DNA of 64,000 nt, from positions 434,001 to 498,000 of the forward strand of contig NCGO01000001.1 of the NCBI GenBank assembly GCA_002256985.1, read 5' to 3'. Below the pieces are notes generated by a model. It did not search any database. It was not told the DNA's origin and was given only the letters and a program-made list of their open reading frames with translations. Source of the stretch: Novosphingobium sp. 28-62-57. Its GTDB lineage: Bacteria > Pseudomonadota > Alphaproteobacteria > Sphingomonadales > Sphingomonadaceae. This document shows positions 61,624-64,000 of the stretch, in pieces (position 1 is the first letter of the stretch; every line of letters starts with the position of its first letter). A program made the translations under genes and the position numbers.

Positions 61624-62774
61624 GCGCTCACCAATTGGTGCGAAACGATGTCTGCCAGCAGGGCTTCAAGCAGCGGGGCGCCCTGCTCGGTGACGGTTAG
61701 GTGCGTCTTGGTGCACTTCAGAAACCCCATTGTTGCGAGCCGTTCGCAGGCCTTGCGGTCAATCATTTCGTCTTCGGAAAGCCCGAAACGCGCCGCAAGG
61801 GCAGGGGGTGAAATCCCCTCGGTCAGCCGCAATCCCATCAGCAAAGCCTCGGTCGCCTGCTCGCGCATCGGCAGCAAGCGCTCCTCCGCAATGCCGTGTG
61901 CTTGCTCGGTCACGGCGCGCAAGAAGTTCTCAGGCTTCTTGTGCCGCACCGTCGCCGCGCCCAGCCTGCGCCCATGTGCGCCGGGGCCGATGCCGATGTA
62001 GTCCTGATAGCGCCAGTAAATCAGATTGTGGCGGCTTTCCTCGCCGGGTCGGGCGTGATTGCTGGTTTCGTAGGCGGGCAGACAGGCGGTAGAAGTTAGC
62101 TCGCGGGTGAGGGCGAAGAGGTCTGCGCCCGCGTCATCGTCCAGCGGGGTCAGCTTGCCTTCGCGGACCAGCGTGGCGAAGCGGGTGCCGGGTTCGATGG
62201 TCAATTGGTAGAGCGAAAGGTGCCCAGTTCCAAAACCTAAAGCGCGCTTGAGCTCGGCTTCCCAAGCCTCTGGCGTCTGTTCGGGGCGGGCATAAATCAG
62301 ATCGAAGCTGACACGCGCGTAAGTTTTCTGCGCAAGCTCCAGCGCGGCAAGGCTTTCGCTGACGTCATGAAGGCGGCCTAGGAATTTCAATGTCTTGTCG
62401 TCCAGCGCCTGGAGGCCAAGCGAGACGCGGTTGATCCCGGCGGTGGCCAGCGCGGTGAAATTGGCGGCTTCGACCGAGCTGGGATTGGCCTCCAGCGTGA
62501 TCTCGATGCCCGGCGCAAAGCCCCAAAGCGCTTCAGCTTCACGCAGCAAGGCATCGACCAGCACAGGCGGCATCAGCGAGGGCGTGCCGCCGCCGAAGAA
62601 GATCGAAGTGAGCGGGCGGCCCGAGGTCAAGCGCGCTTCATGGCGCATGTCGGCAAGCAAGGCGGCGGTCCAGGCTGCAACATCGGTCTTTGCACGGACA
62701 TGGCTGTTGAAGTCGCAATAGGGGCACTTTGCGAGGCAGAACGGCCAGTGGATATAGAGAGCGAGGGGTTGCAT
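61620..62774 (-). CDS. hemW: Radical SAM heme chaperone HemW
   Basis: A 384-residue radical SAM protein. The cluster motif is WPFCLAKCPYCDFN (CxxxCxxC). SIFFGGGTPSLM, LEANPSSVE and NRVSLGLQALDDKTLKFLGR are HemW/CPDH-family blocks. YQDYIGIGPGAHGRR and the C-terminal winged helix follow. Coproporphyrinogen dehydrogenase is excluded by length and by the lack of its N-terminal region. ATG at 62774. Upstream of xerC with a 4-base overlap. Confidence 0.93.
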   Translation of the reverse strand: MQPLALYIHWPFCLAKCPYCDFNSHVRAKTDVAAWTAALLADMRHEARLTSGRPLTSIFFGGGTPSLMPPVLVDALLREAEALWGFAPGIEITLEANPSSVEAANFTALATAGINRVSLGLQALDDKTLKFLGRLHDVSESLAALELAQKTYARVSFDLIYARPEQTPEAWEAELKRALGFGTGHLSLYQLTIEPGTRFATLVREGKLTPLDDDAGADLFALTRELTSTACLPAYETSNHARPGEESRHNLIYWRYQDYIGIGPGAHGRRLGAATVRHKKPENFLRAVTEQAHGIAEERLLPMREQATEALLMGLRLTEGISPPALAARFGLSEDEMIDRKACERLATMGFLKCTKTHLTVTEQGAPLLEALLADIVSHQLVSA

Positions 62775-62793
62775 CGTGCGCCCCTTAGCACTG

Positions 62794-62880
62794 TTGTGCG
62801 CCCCCGCGAAGGCGGGGGTCTCAAGAGGGTTACGCGGAGGTTCTGTAACAGGCCTGAGGCCCCCGCCTTCGCGGGGGAGC
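62794..62880. repeat. Palindromic repeat pair upstream of hemW
   Basis: CCCCCGCGAAGGCGGGGGTC and GGCCTGAGGCCCCCGCCTTC arms with a variable middle; the same family as the ppdK array. Confidence 0.88.
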
Positions 62881-62893
62881 ACCTAACGGGGCG

Positions 62894-63517
62894 TTATGAG
62901 AATTGGTCCGCGACCAGTTTGGCAAAGGCATCGGCGCGGTGGCTGATGGCATGCTTTTCTGCAGGGTCGAGTTCCGCGAAGGTGCGAGTGTCGCCCACTG
63001 GAATGAACACCGGATCGTAGCCGAAGCCCAGCTTGCCGCGTGGGGGCCATGTCAGGGTGCCGGGCGCGCGGCCTTCGTAGACGGTGTGTTGGCCATTGGG
63101 CCATGCCAAGGCGAGAACGCAGGCGAAGTGGCAGTCGCGCGGGGTATCGGGGCCGAGTTCAGCGAGTTTGCCTTCGACTTTGCCCATCGCCATGTACCAA
63201 TCGCGCCCGGGTCCGCCTTCGAACACGTCAGCTTCGGCCCAGTCGGCGGTGTAGACGCCAGGTGCGCCGCCCAGCGCTTCGACGCAGAGGCCGGAATCAT
63301 CGGCCAGCGCGGGGAGTTGTGCGACCTGCGCAGCGGCCTGGGCCTTGATCAGTGCGTTTTCGATGAAGGTCGTGCCCGTCTCGGCAGGCTCAGGCAGGCC
63401 GAGCGCGCCCGCTGACAGGCATTCGACGCCATAGGGGGCGAGAAGGGCCTGAATTTCCTTGAGCTTTCCGGCGTTGTGCGTGGCGATCACGAGTTTGCCG
63501 GTGCTGAGGCGGGGCAT
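62894..63517 (-). CDS. rdgB: Non-canonical purine NTP pyrophosphatase (RdgB/HAM1)
   Basis: A 207-residue house-cleaning enzyme hydrolysing dITP, dXTP and similar. Signatures: LVIATHNAGKLKEIQALL at the start, LADDSGLCVEALGGAPGVYT, LALAWPNGQ, GKLGFGYDPVFIP and ALISHRADAF-type AISHRADAFAKL. The ATG at 63517 is preferred over one at 63541, which sits inside repeat sequence. It lies next to hemW and rph, the usual order. Confidence 0.94.
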   Translation of the reverse strand: MPRLSTGKLVIATHNAGKLKEIQALLAPYGVECLSAGALGLPEPAETGTTFIENALIKAQAAAQVAQLPALADDSGLCVEALGGAPGVYTADWAEADVFEGGPGRDWYMAMGKVEGKLAELGPDTPRDCHFACVLALAWPNGQHTVYEGRAPGTLTWPPRGKLGFGYDPVFIPVGDTRTFAELDPAEKHAISHRADAFAKLVADQFS

Positions 63518-63538
63518 GGTGAGTCTTTCGTCGGTCGT

Positions 63539-63692
63539 CATCCCAGCGAAGGCGGGGATCCAGCCATAGCAAAAAAGTGTCGCCTTGCGGCGGCTGATTT
63601 GTCGCTGGATTCCCGCCTGCGCGGGAATGACGATGTGTGGGGTAAAGGTGGTTTCGCTTGGTGGAGGGAGGCCCCCGCCTTCGCGGGGGCTC
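63539..63692. repeat. Three palindromic repeat pieces between rdgB and rph
   Basis: GTCATCCCAGCGAAGGCGGG and GATTCCCGCCTGCGCGGGAA at 63536-63634, and GCCCCCGCCTTCGCGGGGGC at 63671-63690. Same superfamily as the hemW-upstream repeat. Confidence 0.8.
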
Positions 63693-63698
63693 AGCCTT

Positions 63699-64000
63699 TC
63701 AGCCGCGAACGGCTTTTTCTTGCGCGGCGAAGATTTCGTTGCAGCCGATGCGGGCGAGGCGCAGGAGGCGCAGGAGGCCTTCTTCGTCGTAGGTAGCGCC
63801 TTCGGCGGTGGCCTGAGCTTCGGCGATCTTGCCGCCTTCGATCAGCACGAAGTTGGCGTCAGCGTCAGCCGAGGAATCCTCGATGTAATCAAGGTCCAGC
63901 ACTGGCTGGCCATTGACGATACCGCAAGAGATGGCGGCGACCTTCTCGGTCAGCGGGTCTTCCTTGATCGCGCCGCTGGCCAGCAGGCCTTGCACGGCCA
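63699..64000 (-). CDS. rph: Ribonuclease PH, C-terminal part
   Basis: The 3' 100 or so codons; the 5' end runs off the right edge. The strings VAAISCGIVNGQPVLDLDYIEDSSADADANFVL and EAQATAEGATYDEEGLLRLLRLARIG are the RNase PH C-terminal domain, where phosphate-dependent 3' trimming of tRNA is catalysed. The stop is at 63699. Normal neighbour of rdgB and hemW in alphaproteobacteria. Confidence 0.95.
   Translation of the reverse strand, partial: AVQGLLASGAIKEDPLTEKVAAISCGIVNGQPVLDLDYIEDSSADADANFVLIEGGKIAEAQATAEGATYDEEGLLRLLRLARIGCNEIFAAQEKAVRG

Overview
This window looks like chromosomal DNA from a sphingomonad alphaproteobacterium, most likely Novosphingobium or a close relative. The reasons are high GC, a split glycine-cleavage P protein, a DUF6456-type gene, a LigF-type beta-etherase, and many small palindromic intergenic repeats. 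About 70 protein genes, one tRNA-Pro(GGG) and several repeat families are visible. I see no CRISPR array, rRNA or intact mobile element. The identifications rest on reading motifs by eye; no database search was run.

Layout. 1-3582: glycine cleavage operon gcvT(partial)-gcvH-gcvPA-gcvPB, followed by a small entericidin-like lipoprotein and an EamA transporter on the minus strand. 5216-7064: tandem TraB/GumN-family genes. 7186-13554: glyQ, glyS and ppdK; glyS carries palindromic repeats in frame at three places. 13980-18773: methyltransferase, comF, hisI, a MerR regulator and an acyl-CoA dehydrogenase. 18809-25355: hydrolase-cysK-MFS block, pilZ, tyrS, DOMON-like protein and a NamZ-like muramidase. 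25387-34770: large exported unknown protein, crotonase, AI-2E-type permease, vWA protein, L,D-transpeptidase, ligF, MoxR ATPase, TonB-like protein and cupin. 34789-37996: a decayed copy of the parE 3' end, a DUF4349 lipoprotein and intact parE. 38233-46506: LpoA-like lipoprotein, rsmI, yraN, His-rich exported peptide, gshB, dedA, accC-accB-aroQ, coiled-coil lipoprotein and a holin-like protein. 46633-49935: tRNA-Pro and yajC-secD-secF. 50048-64000: glycosyltransferase, XRE regulator, DUF6456, ABC-F ATPase, small unknown genes, rlmJ, GH13 glucosidase, a two-component system, xerC-hemW, rdgB and rph(partial).

Most genes are housekeeping: translation, protein export, fatty-acid and one-carbon metabolism, topoisomerase, and tRNA/rRNA processing. 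The less ordinary signals are: palindromic repeats translated inside glyS and an ABC-F gene; the parE 3'-end duplication flanking an apparently acquired lipoprotein gene; a MoxR/vWA pair split by opposite-strand genes but sharing an 18-bp palindrome just upstream of both starts; a lone ligF; and candidate operators in front of the MerR and GH13 genes.
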